This document shows positions 1 to 8,046 of a stretch of DNA of 64,000 bases, one piece after another. The stretch comes from Streptomyces sp. NBC_00154 (GTDB lineage Bacteria; Actinomycetota; Actinomycetes; Streptomycetales; Streptomycetaceae), in contig NZ_JAPEMI010000001.1 in NCBI RefSeq assembly GCF_026342835.1, positions 3,416,501-3,480,500 of the forward strand, written 5' to 3'. The notes beneath the pieces were generated by a model that was not told where the DNA came from, did not search any database, and saw nothing but the letters and a program-made list of their open reading frames with translations. Each line of letters begins with the position of its first letter. Position 1 is the first letter of the stretch. The translations under genes and the position numbers were made by a program.

Positions 1-2
1 AC

Positions 3-311
3 CGGCTCTCCGAGATCCTCACCGACACCCCGTCCCGGCACCGTTCCTCCGCCCGGCATGTCACGCTCACCACACCGCGCAGCGACGAGTTCCGCCGGCT
101 GGCGGCCGAGACGCTCGCCGAGGTCGAACTCTCCGACCTCGACGCCCGCACGGACGAAGAGCTGTACAGCGCGATGGGGCGGCTCGTCCGCTACGAGCGG
201 CAGGTCTCCCGCCGCCGTCACCAGCTGCAACGTACCGCTGACGATTGCAGCGCCGAGATCGCCCGCAGGTACCGTGATGGGGAAGCACAAGTAGACGACC
301 TGCTCGCCTGA
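3..311 (+). CDS. rsiG: Anti-sigma factor RsiG, C-terminal part (5' end outside window)
   Basis: Only the last 102 codons are present, ending in TGA at 309-311. RsiG sequesters the sporulation sigma factor WhiG when it has bound cyclic di-GMP. The visible tail carries one perfect copy of the family's c-di-GMP motif E-x3-S-x2-R-x3-Q-x3-D (in YERQVSRRRHQLQRTADD, about nt 192-245) inside a long charged helix. The family has two such copies in an antiparallel coiled coil, so the other should lie upstream. I rely on this exact spacing for the identification; the rest of the fragment is a low-complexity helix. A strong hairpin follows directly, so the gene ends its transcription unit here. Confidence 0.85.
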   Translation, partial: RLSEILTDTPSRHRSSARHVTLTTPRSDEFRRLAAETLAEVELSDLDARTDEELYSAMGRLVRYERQVSRRRHQLQRTADDCSAEIARRYRDGEAQVDDLLA

Positions 312-317
312 AGCGAT

Positions 318-356
318 CCTTCCGGGCGGGGCCGGTCACTCGCCCCGCCCGGAAGG
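318..356 (+). terminator. Intrinsic terminator-type hairpin after rsiG
   Basis: A perfect 15-bp inverted repeat (318-332 pairing with 342-356, arms starting CCTTCCGGGC) with a 9-nt loop starts 7 nt after the rsiG stop. There is no clear U-tract, as is usual in Streptomyces. It ends 11 nt before the asparaginase ATG. Confidence 0.8.
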
Positions 357-367
357 CCGCCCCCCCC

Positions 368-1360
368 ATGACCTCCACACCTCTCATATCCCCGGCGTCC
401 CCCGCGCTGCCCGCCGGCCCCGCCCTTCCCGTTCTGGCCGAGGTCGTGCGGTCCGGCTTCGTGGAGGGCCACCACCGGGGCTCCCTGGTCGTGCTGGCAG
501 CGGACGGCAGTGTGGAGCGGACCCTCGGAGACCCGGACGCGCCGGTCTTCCCCCGCTCCTCCAACAAGCCGATGCAGGCCGCCGCCGTGCTGCGGGCCGG
601 GCTCGACCTCTCCGGGGAGCGGCTGGCGCTGGCCGCCGCGAGCCACTCGGGCGAGGTGTTCCACCTCGACCTCGTACGCAAGATGCTGGCCGAGCACGGA
701 CTGACGCCCGAGGATCTGCAGACCCCGCCCGATCTGCCGCTGGACCCGGCGGAGGCGGAGACGTATCTCGCCGCGGGCCAGGTCCGCGAGCGGATCACCA
801 TGAACTGCTCCGGCAAGCACGCCGCCATGCTCGCGGTGTGCGCACTCAACGGCTGGGACCGGGCGACCTATCTGAACCCGGCGCACCCGCTCCAGCAGCT
901 GATCCACCAGGTGGTCGAGGAGGCGGCGGGCGAACCTGTCGCGGCGGTCGGTACGGACGGCTGCGGGGCGCCGCTGATGGCGATCAGCCTGGTGGGTCTG
1001 GCGCGGGCGTTCCGCTCGTTCGTGCGGGCGGAGGAGGGCACCGCGGAGCGCCGGGTGGCGGACGCGATGCGCGCCCACCCGGAGTACGTCGCGGGCACCC
1101 GGCGGCCCGACACCTGGCTGATGCGCGAGGTGCCGGGCACGCTCTCCAAGATGGGCGCGGAGGCGGTCCAGGCGGTGGCGCTGCCGGACGGCCGGGCGCT
1201 GGCATTCAAGATCACCGACGGCGGGGGCCGGGCACTCGGTCCGGTGCTGGCCAGGGCGCTGGAACTGCTCGGCATCGACGGTCCGGTCGTGGACCGGATC
1301 GGACGGGCGCCGCTGCTGGGCGGCAGCGCGGAGGTGGGCGAGATCCGGGCGGCTTTCTGA
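368..1360 (+). CDS. Asparaginase (PF06089, Rhizobium etli ReAV-like)
   Basis: 330 aa, the usual length of the asparaginase family distinct from E. coli AnsA/AnsB. It should hydrolyse L-asparagine to aspartate and ammonia in the cytoplasm; no signal peptide is seen. The family's conserved pieces are present: a Ser-x-x-Lys pair in RSSNKPMQ (S64, K67), the MNCSGKH block (C147, K150) and TDGCGAP (C199). The two Cys and the Lys correspond to the zinc-site residues described for R. etli ReAV. The ATG sits 11 nt behind a strong terminator hairpin and lacks an obvious ribosome-binding site, so a start a few codons further in is possible. The family assignment is firm; physiological substrate preference is inferred. 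Confidence 0.9.
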   Translation: MTSTPLISPASPALPAGPALPVLAEVVRSGFVEGHHRGSLVVLAADGSVERTLGDPDAPVFPRSSNKPMQAAAVLRAGLDLSGERLALAAASHSGEVFHLDLVRKMLAEHGLTPEDLQTPPDLPLDPAEAETYLAAGQVRERITMNCSGKHAAMLAVCALNGWDRATYLNPAHPLQQLIHQVVEEAAGEPVAAVGTDGCGAPLMAISLVGLARAFRSFVRAEEGTAERRVADAMRAHPEYVAGTRRPDTWLMREVPGTLSKMGAEAVQAVALPDGRALAFKITDGGGRALGPVLARALELLGIDGPVVDRIGRAPLLGGSAEVGEIRAAF

Positions 1361-1422
1361 CCGGCTCCGTGGCAGCGGAAAACCGGGCGACATTCCACGG
1401 ACCGCATGCCTAGCGTGGGGGC

Positions 1423-2676
1423 ATGAGCCTTGAGGTCCGCCCCGTCACCGCATCGGAGTTCCCCGGCTGGCTGCGCGCCGTGAACACCGGCTTTCTGCGC
1501 CCGCCGACGGTGACGGAGGGGGAGGTCGCGAGCCGCCTCCCGCACATGGATCTGGCCCGGACCCGAGGGGTGTTCGACGCCGGCCGCTGTGTGGCGACGT
1601 TCCGCTCGTTCGCGCAGGAGCTGACGATGGTCGGCGGCGCCAGGGTGCCGTCCGACGCGGTCACCAACGTCACGGTGTCGCCCACGCATCGTCGGCGCGG
1701 GCTGCTCAGCCGGATGATGGCCACGGACCTGGCGGCGGCCAAGGACCGCGGTGACGTGGTCGCCACGCTGATCGCCGCCGAGTACCCGATCTACGGGCGG
1801 TACGGGTTCGGCCCGGCCGCCTGGACCACCGAGTGGGAGATCGACGTCCCCCGGGCGGGCCTGGACCCGCGCTGGTCTGGCCCGTCCGCTGCGGACGGCG
1901 GCGGCCGGATCGACCTGGTGGACGGCGCGGAGGTACGCAAACTCGGCCCGGCCCTGCACGACCGGCTGCGGGCCCGGCAGCACGGCGTGGTCAGCCGTGG
2001 CGACCGCTGGTGGCAGCTGAACACCGGCGAGGACGTGCCCGTGCCGGGATCATGGACGGAACCGTTCCACGCGGTGTACCGCAACGCGCACGGTGAGGCC
2101 GACGGTCTGCTCGTCTACCGCGCCGACGACAAGTGGGGCGATGCGAAGCAGCCGCTCAACCGGGCGTCCGTCCTCGGCCTGATCGCCGAGACCCCGGCGG
2201 CGGAACGGGCGCTGTGGCACTTCGTCTGCTCGATCGACTGGATCACCACGGTCCGATCGGGCCACCGTGCCCCCGACGACCTGCTCCCCCTCCTCCTCCC
2301 GGACCCGCGCGCGGCCCGCATCGTGACGCAGGCGGACTGGATGTGGGTGCGGGTCCTGGACGTCGTACGAGCCCTGGAGTCCCGTACCTACGCGGCCCCG
2401 GCCTCCCTGACCCTGGACATCCACGACCCGGCGGGCCTCGCCGGCGGCCGCTTCCGCCTGGACGCGTTCCCGGACGGTGCCTCGTGCGCACCGACGACGC
2501 GGAGCGCTGACCTGGCCCTGGACGTACGGGAGCTGGGGACGCTCTGCCTCGGCGACGAATCGGCGCTGCGGCTGGCTGCGCTGGGCCGGGTCGAGGAGCT
2601 CACGCCGGGTGCGGCGGCGGTGGCGGACGGGGCGTTCCGGGCGGGGCGGCGGGCCTGGTGCCCGGACGTGTTCTGA
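1423..2676 (+). CDS. Eis-like GNAT N-acetyltransferase
   Basis: 417 aa, the length of the Eis family (two GNAT-type domains plus an SCP2-like C-terminal domain), and the chain ends in Phe as Eis proteins do. The acetyl-CoA binding signature is in [15 protein letters not shown] (about residues 87-101), and a [10 protein letters not shown] block follows, containing the conserved Tyr. Eis proteins acetylate amines, including aminoglycosides and protein lysines; the substrate here cannot be told. A TAGCGT box at 1411-1416 lies 6 nt upstream of the ATG, fitting a leaderless transcript. It stands alone, convergent with the small membrane gene that follows. Confidence 0.88.
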   Translation: MSLEVRPVTASEFPGWLRAVNTGFLRPPTVTEGEVASRLPHMDLARTRGVFDAGRCVATFRSFAQELTMVGGARVPSDAVTNVTVSPTHRRRGLLSRMMATDLAAAKDRGDVVATLIAAEYPIYGRYGFGPAAWTTEWEIDVPRAGLDPRWSGPSAADGGGRIDLVDGAEVRKLGPALHDRLRARQHGVVSRGDRWWQLNTGEDVPVPGSWTEPFHAVYRNAHGEADGLLVYRADDKWGDAKQPLNRASVLGLIAETPAAERALWHFVCSIDWITTVRSGHRAPDDLLPLLLPDPRAARIVTQADWMWVRVLDVVRALESRTYAAPASLTLDIHDPAGLAGGRFRLDAFPDGASCAPTTRSADLALDVRELGTLCLGDESALRLAALGRVEELTPGAAAVADGAFRAGRRAWCPDVF

Positions 2677-2844
2677 TCAGGAATCGGTCGGGACGAGGAG
2701 CAGCGCGAGGATGAGTGCTCCCGCCCCCGCGCAGTTGGGGCTGCCGGTCTTGAGGCCCAGGGTCAGCAGGGTGAAGCCCACCGTGCCCATGAGGCCGTAC
2801 TTCCACTGAACGAACTGCTCGAGTCCCAGCGTGATGAATGGCAT
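2677..2844 (-). CDS. Small membrane protein, 55 aa, function unknown
   Basis: I chose the ATG at 2844 because a good ribosome-binding site (GGAGGAG) lies 8 nt upstream on the minus strand; the longer open frame reaching 2937 is not needed. The peptide MPFITLGLEQFVQWKYG... has two hydrophobic stretches (about residues 14-27 and 35-50) separated by a short TGSPNCAG turn, so it is probably a two-helix membrane peptide. I do not recognise a family. Its stop abuts the stop of the acetyltransferase gene. Confidence 0.65.
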   Translation of the reverse strand: MPFITLGLEQFVQWKYGLMGTVGFTLLTLGLKTGSPNCAGAGALILALLLVPTDS

Positions 2845-3008
2845 GGCGGTCACTCCTCCGGTGGTGAAGGGGCGTCTGCGCACGCACGCCTTTGTGCCGC
2901 TCGGACGCGATACCTGTGACTCCCGGCAACCAGTCAACTCCCTTATGAATTTGACTGGTTGGCCTGTGGCTATGGTTCCCAGTGGAGTGGAGTTCGCAAA
3001 CTTGTCCG

Positions 3009-3094
3009 GTTGTGTAGGTAAGTTGATGACCGTGCGATGACGATTCAGTTGGTTGCGAGCTCCATCTCTTGTTGTGTGGCTGGTAGTTGTATGG
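3009..3094 (+). promoter_or_regulatory. Three GTTGTRT direct repeats before the gntR-type gene
   Basis: GTTGTGTAGG (3009), GTTGTGTGGC (3071) and GTTGTATGG (3086) lie in the same orientation upstream of the GntR gene. The core matches the half-site of the perfect palindrome at 4876-4894 later in the same cassette, so these are plausible autoregulatory half-operators. Binding is inferred only. Confidence 0.4.
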
Positions 3095-3101
3095 TTGAGA
3101 G

Positions 3102-4067
3102 GTGACGAGCCATGGACCCGTGCCAGGTGGAAACAGCGCGCATCAGTACAAGCGGATCGCCGATGAGCTGCTGAAAGGGATCAACAGCGAGGTGTGGCGG
3201 CCCGGCGACCGGCTGCCCACACATGAGCAGCTTGCCGACCGTTTCGATGTCTCGCGTGCGACGGTCAAAGAGGCGCTGAAGCTGCTCAGCAGCAAGGGGC
3301 TGATCGTCACCCGGCAGGGCAGTGGGACGTTCGTCAGTGAAGGTCCGAAGTCCGGTGTCGTCCCGCAGCGCAACAGTCCCTCCGTCGAGAACGGTGACGA
3401 CGGCGGGGACGACGACGGCGACGACGTGTGGGCGGTCGTCTCGGAGCGCGTCCCTCCGGTGCTGCTGAAGCCCTACCTGGAAGAGGCGTTCGAGGCCACG
3501 CAGGTGAAGCTCGATGTCTTCTCGATGACCACGGAGTCGCTGGCGGCCCGGGTGTCGGACCAGAAGAACCGCATCATGACCGGGGAGATCAGGCCGCCCC
3601 GCAGCATCACGGCCCGGCTGATGCTCCCCGACTGCGATTTCCCTCATCTCGCCATCCCCCGCCCGGTGGACGGGACGGACGATCCGCGGGTGCGGCGGCG
3701 GCTGAAGGGGATCCTGCAGAGCCACGCGACCATGCTCCGGGAGGCCCTGTTCGAACTCCGCTACCAGGGGTTCGTGCCCGAAGTCGATGTCGAGGTGCGG
3801 TTGGTGCCGTTCGCGCCGCAGATGAAGCTGTACATTCTGAACCGCCGACTGGCGCTGCAGGGCTTCTACGTGACCGAAGAGGGCACCATCCCGCTCCCTC
3901 CGGACCGTGAGGAAGTCGCGATCTACGACGCCTACGGTACGGGGGCCACCCTCTTTCCGTATCGCGCCTCGGCCGACTCCACACCCGACCAAGCCGGCAT
4001 TGTGCGCACGTTTCAGGCATTTTTTGACTCGAACTGGGACAAACTAGCCACAAGGGCGGATTTCTGA
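3102..4067 (+). CDS. GntR-type winged-helix regulator of the HAD/kinase cassette
   Basis: 321 aa. The N-terminus is a GntR wHTH (residues about 14-80, with QLADRFDVSRATVKEAL and the wing RQGSGTFVS). A very acidic linker (about residues 97-107) joins it to a 200-residue C-terminal region that I do not recognise as a standard FadR, HutC or YtrA effector domain. The GTG start overlaps the TGA of a 4-codon ORF (ATG at 3091). An alternative GTG is at 3120; the ATG at 3112 is out of frame. The stop is 2 nt before the HAD gene start, so the two are co-transcribed. It probably controls its own cassette via the GTTGTA-type sites. Confidence 0.82.
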   Translation: MTSHGPVPGGNSAHQYKRIADELLKGINSEVWRPGDRLPTHEQLADRFDVSRATVKEALKLLSSKGLIVTRQGSGTFVSEGPKSGVVPQRNSPSVENGDDGGDDDGDDVWAVVSERVPPVLLKPYLEEAFEATQVKLDVFSMTTESLAARVSDQKNRIMTGEIRPPRSITARLMLPDCDFPHLAIPRPVDGTDDPRVRRRLKGILQSHATMLREALFELRYQGFVPEVDVEVRLVPFAPQMKLYILNRRLALQGFYVTEEGTIPLPPDREEVAIYDAYGTGATLFPYRASADSTPDQAGIVRTFQAFFDSNWDKLATRADF

Positions 4068-4069
4068 TC

Positions 4070-4876
4070 GTGCCGCACGCCACGACCACCCCTGCGTCTC
4101 CCCTGAGCAAGACGGCCCTGCCGGCCGTGTCCGTCGAGAGAGCGACGGACCTGCTGTCCCGCGCCACCTGCGTGGTGCTCGACTTCGACGGACCTGTCGC
4201 CCGGCTCTTCGCCGGTGGCCATGAAGGCAAGGAGAGCGTGGCCGGCCGCATCGCCGAAGAGCTGCTGGACATCGCCGCATCGCACCGTCTGGAAGTGGAC
4301 GAGGTGCGCGGATGCACCGACCCCCACGCGATCTTCAGCCGCTATGCGGAGCGCGCCGCCCACCGCGTCGAGTCCGAAGCGTGGGGCTCGGCCGCCGCGG
4401 AGATGCAGGGTGTCCTCGCCGCCTGGGAGATCAAGTCGGCCGAGCATGCGGAGCCGACACCGGGCGCCACGGAGTTCATGAAGGCATGGGCCGGAGCGGG
4501 CCGGCGGCTGGCGGTGGCGTCCAACAATCACCCTGACGCCATCAAGCGCTACCTCGAGCGTGAGTCGCTGTCGAAGTACTTCGCACCCTCCTCGGTGATC
4601 GGCAGGAACGAGGGGGACGCTGCGCTCATGAAGCCGAATCCATGGGCTCTGAACGAGGTCATGCGGGACTCTGCGGCCGGGGTCGCGGCGCACTTGATGA
4701 TCGGCGACTCGGCCACCGACTGGCAGGCCGCGAACGCGGTCGGGATGCCCTTCATCGGGTTCCACCGCAAGCCCGAGAAGCGAATGGCGCTGTCGCGGGG
4801 CGGAGCGGTTCCCGTCCTCGACTCGATGCAGGTACTCGCCGATGCGGCGAACGGGCTGTCGGCACAAGTGCGGTAG
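4070..4876 (+). CDS. HAD-superfamily hydrolase
   Basis: 268 aa, cytoplasmic. HAD motifs are visible in order: motif I LDFDGPV (nucleophile D38, D40), motif II VASNN (about residue 155), the motif III Lys probably in LMKPNPW, and motif IV GDSATDWQAAN (about residue 210). It should act as a small-molecule phosphatase, but the substrate is unknown. GTG start, 2 nt after the GntR stop. The last base of its TAG stop is the first base of a palindromic operator, so a regulator bound there would sit between this gene and the kinase. A phosphatase next to an APH-fold kinase suggests opposing action on one metabolite; that is inference. Confidence 0.82.
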   Translation: MPHATTTPASPLSKTALPAVSVERATDLLSRATCVVLDFDGPVARLFAGGHEGKESVAGRIAEELLDIAASHRLEVDEVRGCTDPHAIFSRYAERAAHRVESEAWGSAAAEMQGVLAAWEIKSAEHAEPTPGATEFMKAWAGAGRRLAVASNNHPDAIKRYLERESLSKYFAPSSVIGRNEGDAALMKPNPWALNEVMRDSAAGVAAHLMIGDSATDWQAANAVGMPFIGFHRKPEKRMALSRGGAVPVLDSMQVLADAANGLSAQVR

Positions 4877-4894
4877 TACAACAGGAAGTTGTAC
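4876..4894. promoter_or_regulatory. Palindromic operator between HAD and kinase genes
   Basis: Perfect inverted repeat GTACAAC-N5-GTTGTAC starting in the last base of the HAD stop codon, followed at 4899 by CTTGTATGG. The half-site GTTGTA recurs upstream of the cassette's GntR gene, which makes that protein the obvious candidate ligand. The symmetric, short-spaced form is typical of GntR operators; binding itself is inferred. Confidence 0.55.
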
Positions 4895-4903
4895 CTTCCT
4901 TGT

Positions 4904-4987
4904 ATGGATCGCGACGAGTTGGCCGCACCGGGCTGCGGGGCCCGCGGCAGGCACACGGCAGCCGCGACGGGCCGGGCCCTCCCGTGA
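4904..4987 (+). CDS. Possible 27-aa upstream ORF coupled to the kinase gene
   Basis: ATG at 4904 reads MDRDELAAPGCGARGRHT... for 27 codons and stops with a TGA overlapping the GTG start of the kinase (GTGA, 4984-4987). The arrangement resembles the 4-codon ORF that overlaps the GntR start, and both follow a TTGTATGG string. It may be a translational coupler, the 5' end of a leaderless mRNA, or chance. No homology is recognisable. Confidence 0.25.
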   Translation: MDRDELAAPGCGARGRHTAAATGRALP

Positions 4988-6135
4988 CGGCGCTCCCGGT
5001 TTCCGTCGCCGCGCAGCCGTCGGACCGGGCGGCCGAGGCCCAGGTGCCTCCGGCGCGGGTGTCCGAGGCGCGGATGCGTGCTGCCGCGCTCGTCCCGGAC
5101 GAGAGCCTGCTGGTGGGCCCTTTGAAGGGCTACCACCACGAGACGTACGCCTTTCCGCTTCCGGCGGGCGGCGGCTCGACCGCGCAGACCTGGTGGAAGT
5201 GCCGGGATCCGCGGGCGGGGCTGTTCTGGTTCGATCTCCGCTGGTTCCCCTCGGAGAAGGAACTCGTCCGGGCCCTTCAGGGGTGCATCACTCGTATCCC
5301 CGCGGTCGTCGAGCGCGAGGCGGTCTCCCTCTACACATTCATCGAGGGGCGGACACTCGGCGAGGTCTGCCCTCCCGGGCGACCGCTGTCGGCGCGCCAC
5401 GTGCGTCAACTCGGGCTGCTGTTCCGCGAACTGGTCTCGGTCGACCCCGACCGGATCAGCCGGGCGGGCGGTCCGGGGCAGGGCCGGTGGCCCGAGGGCC
5501 CCGGCGACGACTCCAACGCCTTTCTGATGCGCCTGATCCACTTCACCGAGCACCAGGTCTACCGTCGGCACGCACCGCGCTACGGCTCCCTCTTCCGGGA
5601 ACTCGGCCTCCGCGACGACGGACTGGACCGGCTGCGGCGGGTGGGCGGCGGGCTGACGCCGCGCCCGTTCGCCCTCATCCACGGTGATCTGCACCGGGAG
5701 AACTTCATCGTCGACCCGGATGGCGATCTGTGGACCATCGACTGGGAGCTGGCGATGTTCGGCGACCCGTTGTACGACCTGGCGACGCACCTTCATCTGA
5801 TGCGCTACCCGGCGGCGGAGCAGGGGCGGATCGCGGCGATCTGGCGGGACGCGGTCGAGTGCGCCCGGCCCGGCAGCTCGGACGGATGGGAGCGTGACCT
5901 GCCGGTACTTCTGGCGTACAAGCGTGCGCAGTCCGTCTACACGGATGTGATCCGCACCGCGCTGGCCCTGGGTCCTGGACCGGAGCCGCAGTGGCGGCTG
6001 CTGTCGCAGGCGGCCCGACGGATACGGAAGGTGCTGGCATCGGCCGCGGAGCCGCTGGGGCTGCCCCGCGTGCCGACGGTCCAGGAGGTCGGTGGTGCGT
6101 ACGTCCACTGGTTCGCCGCGAACCGGCGGGCGTAG
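4984..6135 (+). CDS. APH/choline-kinase-fold phosphotransferase
   Basis: 383 aa from the GTG at 4984. The kinase core shows the Brenner-type catalytic loop HGDLHRENFIVD (H233, D235, N240) and the metal-binding IDWELAMFGDP (D253). This fold phosphorylates aminoglycosides, macrolides, choline, homoserine or methylthioribose; which applies here cannot be read from sequence. No strong ribosome-binding site precedes the GTG, but translational coupling to the 27-aa ORF is possible. It is the third gene of the GntR-HAD-kinase cassette and sits just behind the palindromic operator. A resistance role is possible, but the linked phosphatase argues rather for metabolite turnover. Confidence 0.8.
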   Translation: MTALPVSVAAQPSDRAAEAQVPPARVSEARMRAAALVPDESLLVGPLKGYHHETYAFPLPAGGGSTAQTWWKCRDPRAGLFWFDLRWFPSEKELVRALQGCITRIPAVVEREAVSLYTFIEGRTLGEVCPPGRPLSARHVRQLGLLFRELVSVDPDRISRAGGPGQGRWPEGPGDDSNAFLMRLIHFTEHQVYRRHAPRYGSLFRELGLRDDGLDRLRRVGGGLTPRPFALIHGDLHRENFIVDPDGDLWTIDWELAMFGDPLYDLATHLHLMRYPAAEQGRIAAIWRDAVECARPGSSDGWERDLPVLLAYKRAQSVYTDVIRTALALGPGPEPQWRLLSQAARRIRKVLASAAEPLGLPRVPTVQEVGGAYVHWFAANRRA

Positions 6136-6248
6136 ACCGTACTGCCTGAGGCACCGGTCCGAGGGCGGGCAGGGAGGGGCGCAGGACGGGATGGGCGGGG
6201 GAGTCCGGTGCCGTTCTCCTGCGTCCCGTTTTCCCCGGCCCCGACCGG

Positions 6249-7235
6249 TCACTCCTCCCGTGTGCTCAGCAGCACCTTGCCCAGCAGGCCGCGCTCCTCG
6301 ATCGCCTTATGCGCCTCGGCCGCCTGCTCCAACGGGTAGACGTGCCCGATCACCGGACGCAGCCGTCCGGCCGCTGCCTCCCCCAGTGCGTGTCCGGCCA
6401 GGCGTACGTACTCCGCGTCGGTCAGCTGTACGTCCCCGATGCCGCGCAGCGTGATGCCGCGCCGCGCCGCCTCCTGCGGGTCGATCGGGGCGAAGCCGCC
6501 CGTCGGTGCTCCGTGGGCGGAGAAGCGGCCGCCGTCGGCGGTCAGGGTGAAGGCGGCCGCTCCCATGGCACCGCCGACCCCGTCGAGGACCACATCGGCC
6601 GGGCCGCCCGCTGCTTCCAGGGCCGTACGCGCCTGTTCCACCCACTCCGCGTCCGCTCCGTCGATCACGTCGTCGGCGCCCAGCTCCCGTACCAGCGCCG
6701 TCTTCCGGTCGCCGCGGGCCACCGCGACGACATGTGCGCCGGCCGCGTGCGTCAGCTGCACGAGGAGGGTTCCCATGCCGCCGGAGGCGCCGAGGATCAG
6801 CACGCGTTCGCCGGGGCCGGGGGCGGTCGCCTCCATCAGCGCGGCGGCCGTCACCCCGTCGTGCGCGAGGGCGGCGGCCTCGCGCAGACCCAGTCCGTCG
6901 GGTATCGGCACCAGGTGGTCGGCTGAGGCCGCCGCCTGCTCGGCGTAGCCGCCGGTGAAGCCGATGGAGGCGATGACCCGGCGGCCGGCCCACCCGGCGT
7001 CGCCGCCCTCGCCGACCATGCGCACCGTCCCGGCGATCCCGCCCCCCGGTACGTACGGGGTCTGGACCGGAAAGTAGTCGGTGAACGCTCCCGACCGGAT
7101 CTGGGTCTCCACGAAGAGCGTGTCGACGTGGCTCACGTCGATCACCACCTCGCCGGCCCCCGGCACCGGGTCGGACATCTCGGCCGGAACCAGTACCGCC
7201 GGGCCGCCCAGCTCCCTGACCAGCGCCACACGCAT
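6249..7235 (-). CDS. NADPH:quinone reductase-like zinc-less MDR dehydrogenase
   Basis: 328 aa. A GroES-like N-terminal half is followed by a Rossmann fold with LILGASGGMGTLLVQL (the AxxGxxG nucleotide-binding loop, about residues 142-157). The structural and catalytic zinc-binding Cys residues of alcohol dehydrogenases are absent, which places it with quinone oxidoreductases. The ATG at 7235 has GGAGAGG about 9 nt upstream; a GTG 9 nt further out would be too close to that site. It is divergent from a TetR gene with a 105-nt intergenic region holding an inverted repeat, so it is the likely target of that regulator. Probable substrate class: quinones or alpha,beta-unsaturated carbonyls. Confidence 0.85.
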   Translation of the reverse strand: MRVALVRELGGPAVLVPAEMSDPVPGAGEVVIDVSHVDTLFVETQIRSGAFTDYFPVQTPYVPGGGIAGTVRMVGEGGDAGWAGRRVIASIGFTGGYAEQAAASADHLVPIPDGLGLREAAALAHDGVTAAALMEATAPGPGERVLILGASGGMGTLLVQLTHAAGAHVVAVARGDRKTALVRELGADDVIDGADAEWVEQARTALEAAGGPADVVLDGVGGAMGAAAFTLTADGGRFSAHGAPTGGFAPIDPQEAARRGITLRGIGDVQLTDAEYVRLAGHALGEAAAGRLRPVIGHVYPLEQAAEAHKAIEERGLLGKVLLSTREE

Positions 7236-7319
7236 GCGGATCACACCTCTCCGTCGCCGGGCGGCCGGCCTGTCCGGCGCCCGTGCGACCACTCTCGGAC
7301 GTCAAGTCCGGTTGAGGTC

Positions 7320-7333
7320 AAGGGCGTACCCTT
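7320..7333. promoter_or_regulatory. Inverted repeat in reductase/TetR intergenic region
   Basis: AAGGG-CGTA-CCCTT, a perfect 14-nt palindrome that overlaps a TACCCT box (7327-7332) lying 8 nt before the ATG at 7341. A second short palindrome, GGAC-N5-GTCC, lies about 25 nt upstream. The position over a probable -10 box is what a TetR autorepressor would use; binding is inferred. Confidence 0.45.
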
Positions 7334-7340
7334 CATGGTC

Positions 7341-7991
7341 ATGAGCGGAGAGAACACCGGAACCGGGCCGGCTGCGCAGGCACCGATCAGTCTGCGTGAA
7401 CGGAAGAAGCAGCTGACGTACCAGGCGGTCTCCGATGCCGCGATCGCCATGTTCCTGGAGCGGGGCTTCGACAAGGTCTCGGTGGCGGAGGTGGCGGCCG
7501 CCGCCGACATCTCCAAGCCGACGCTGTTCCGGTACTTCCCGGCCAAGGAGGACCTGGCGCTGCACCGGTTCGCCGACCACGAGGACGAGGCGGCCCGGGT
7601 GGTCGCGGCCCGCGGGCAGGACGAATCGCCGCTCGACGCCCTGCGCCGCCACTTCCTGGACGGCCTGGAGCGCCGCGACCCGGTGACCGGGCTCTGCGAT
7701 CACCCGCAGGTGCTGGCGTTCCACCGGATGCTGTACGGGACACCGTCGCTGGTGGCCCGCATGTACGGATACCAGGGCCGCTCGGAGGCGGCGCTCGCCC
7801 GCGCGCTGGGCGACGGCGTACCGGACCGGCTGGCGGCGGGGCAGATCATCGCCGTACAGCGGATCCTGGCGTTGGAGAACTGGCGGCGCATCGACGCGGG
7901 GGAGAGCGCGGACGAGGTGTACGAGGACGCGGCGCGGGCGGCCGAACTGGGCTTCGTGCAGCTGAGGTCGGGGCTGGAGAAGGAACGGTAG
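7341..7991 (+). CDS. TetR-family transcriptional regulator
   Basis: 216 aa. The N-terminal HTH (about residues 15-62) includes AIAMFLERGFDKVSVAEVA and the recognition helix region ISKPTLFRYFPAKEDL, both typical of TetR. The C-terminal ligand domain is unremarkable. Start choice: ATG 7341 lies 8 nt from a TACCCT box and no ribosome-binding site is seen, fitting a leaderless mRNA; ATG 7335 in the same frame is the alternative. It is divergent from the quinone reductase, the usual arrangement for a repressor and its target. The ligand is unknown, perhaps a quinone or electrophile by context. Confidence 0.88.
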   Translation: MSGENTGTGPAAQAPISLRERKKQLTYQAVSDAAIAMFLERGFDKVSVAEVAAAADISKPTLFRYFPAKEDLALHRFADHEDEAARVVAARGQDESPLDALRRHFLDGLERRDPVTGLCDHPQVLAFHRMLYGTPSLVARMYGYQGRSEAALARALGDGVPDRLAAGQIIAVQRILALENWRRIDAGESADEVYEDAARAAELGFVQLRSGLEKER

Positions 7992-8046
7992 GACAGCCGG
8001 CCGCGCGAGTCCGCCGGGCCGCTCGAACCGGAAACGCTCGCCCGGC

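Noticed and set aside
3112..3114. ATG at 3112 as start of the GntR gene
   Set aside because: It is in a different frame from the wHTH coding sequence; GTG 3102 (or 3120) is in frame.
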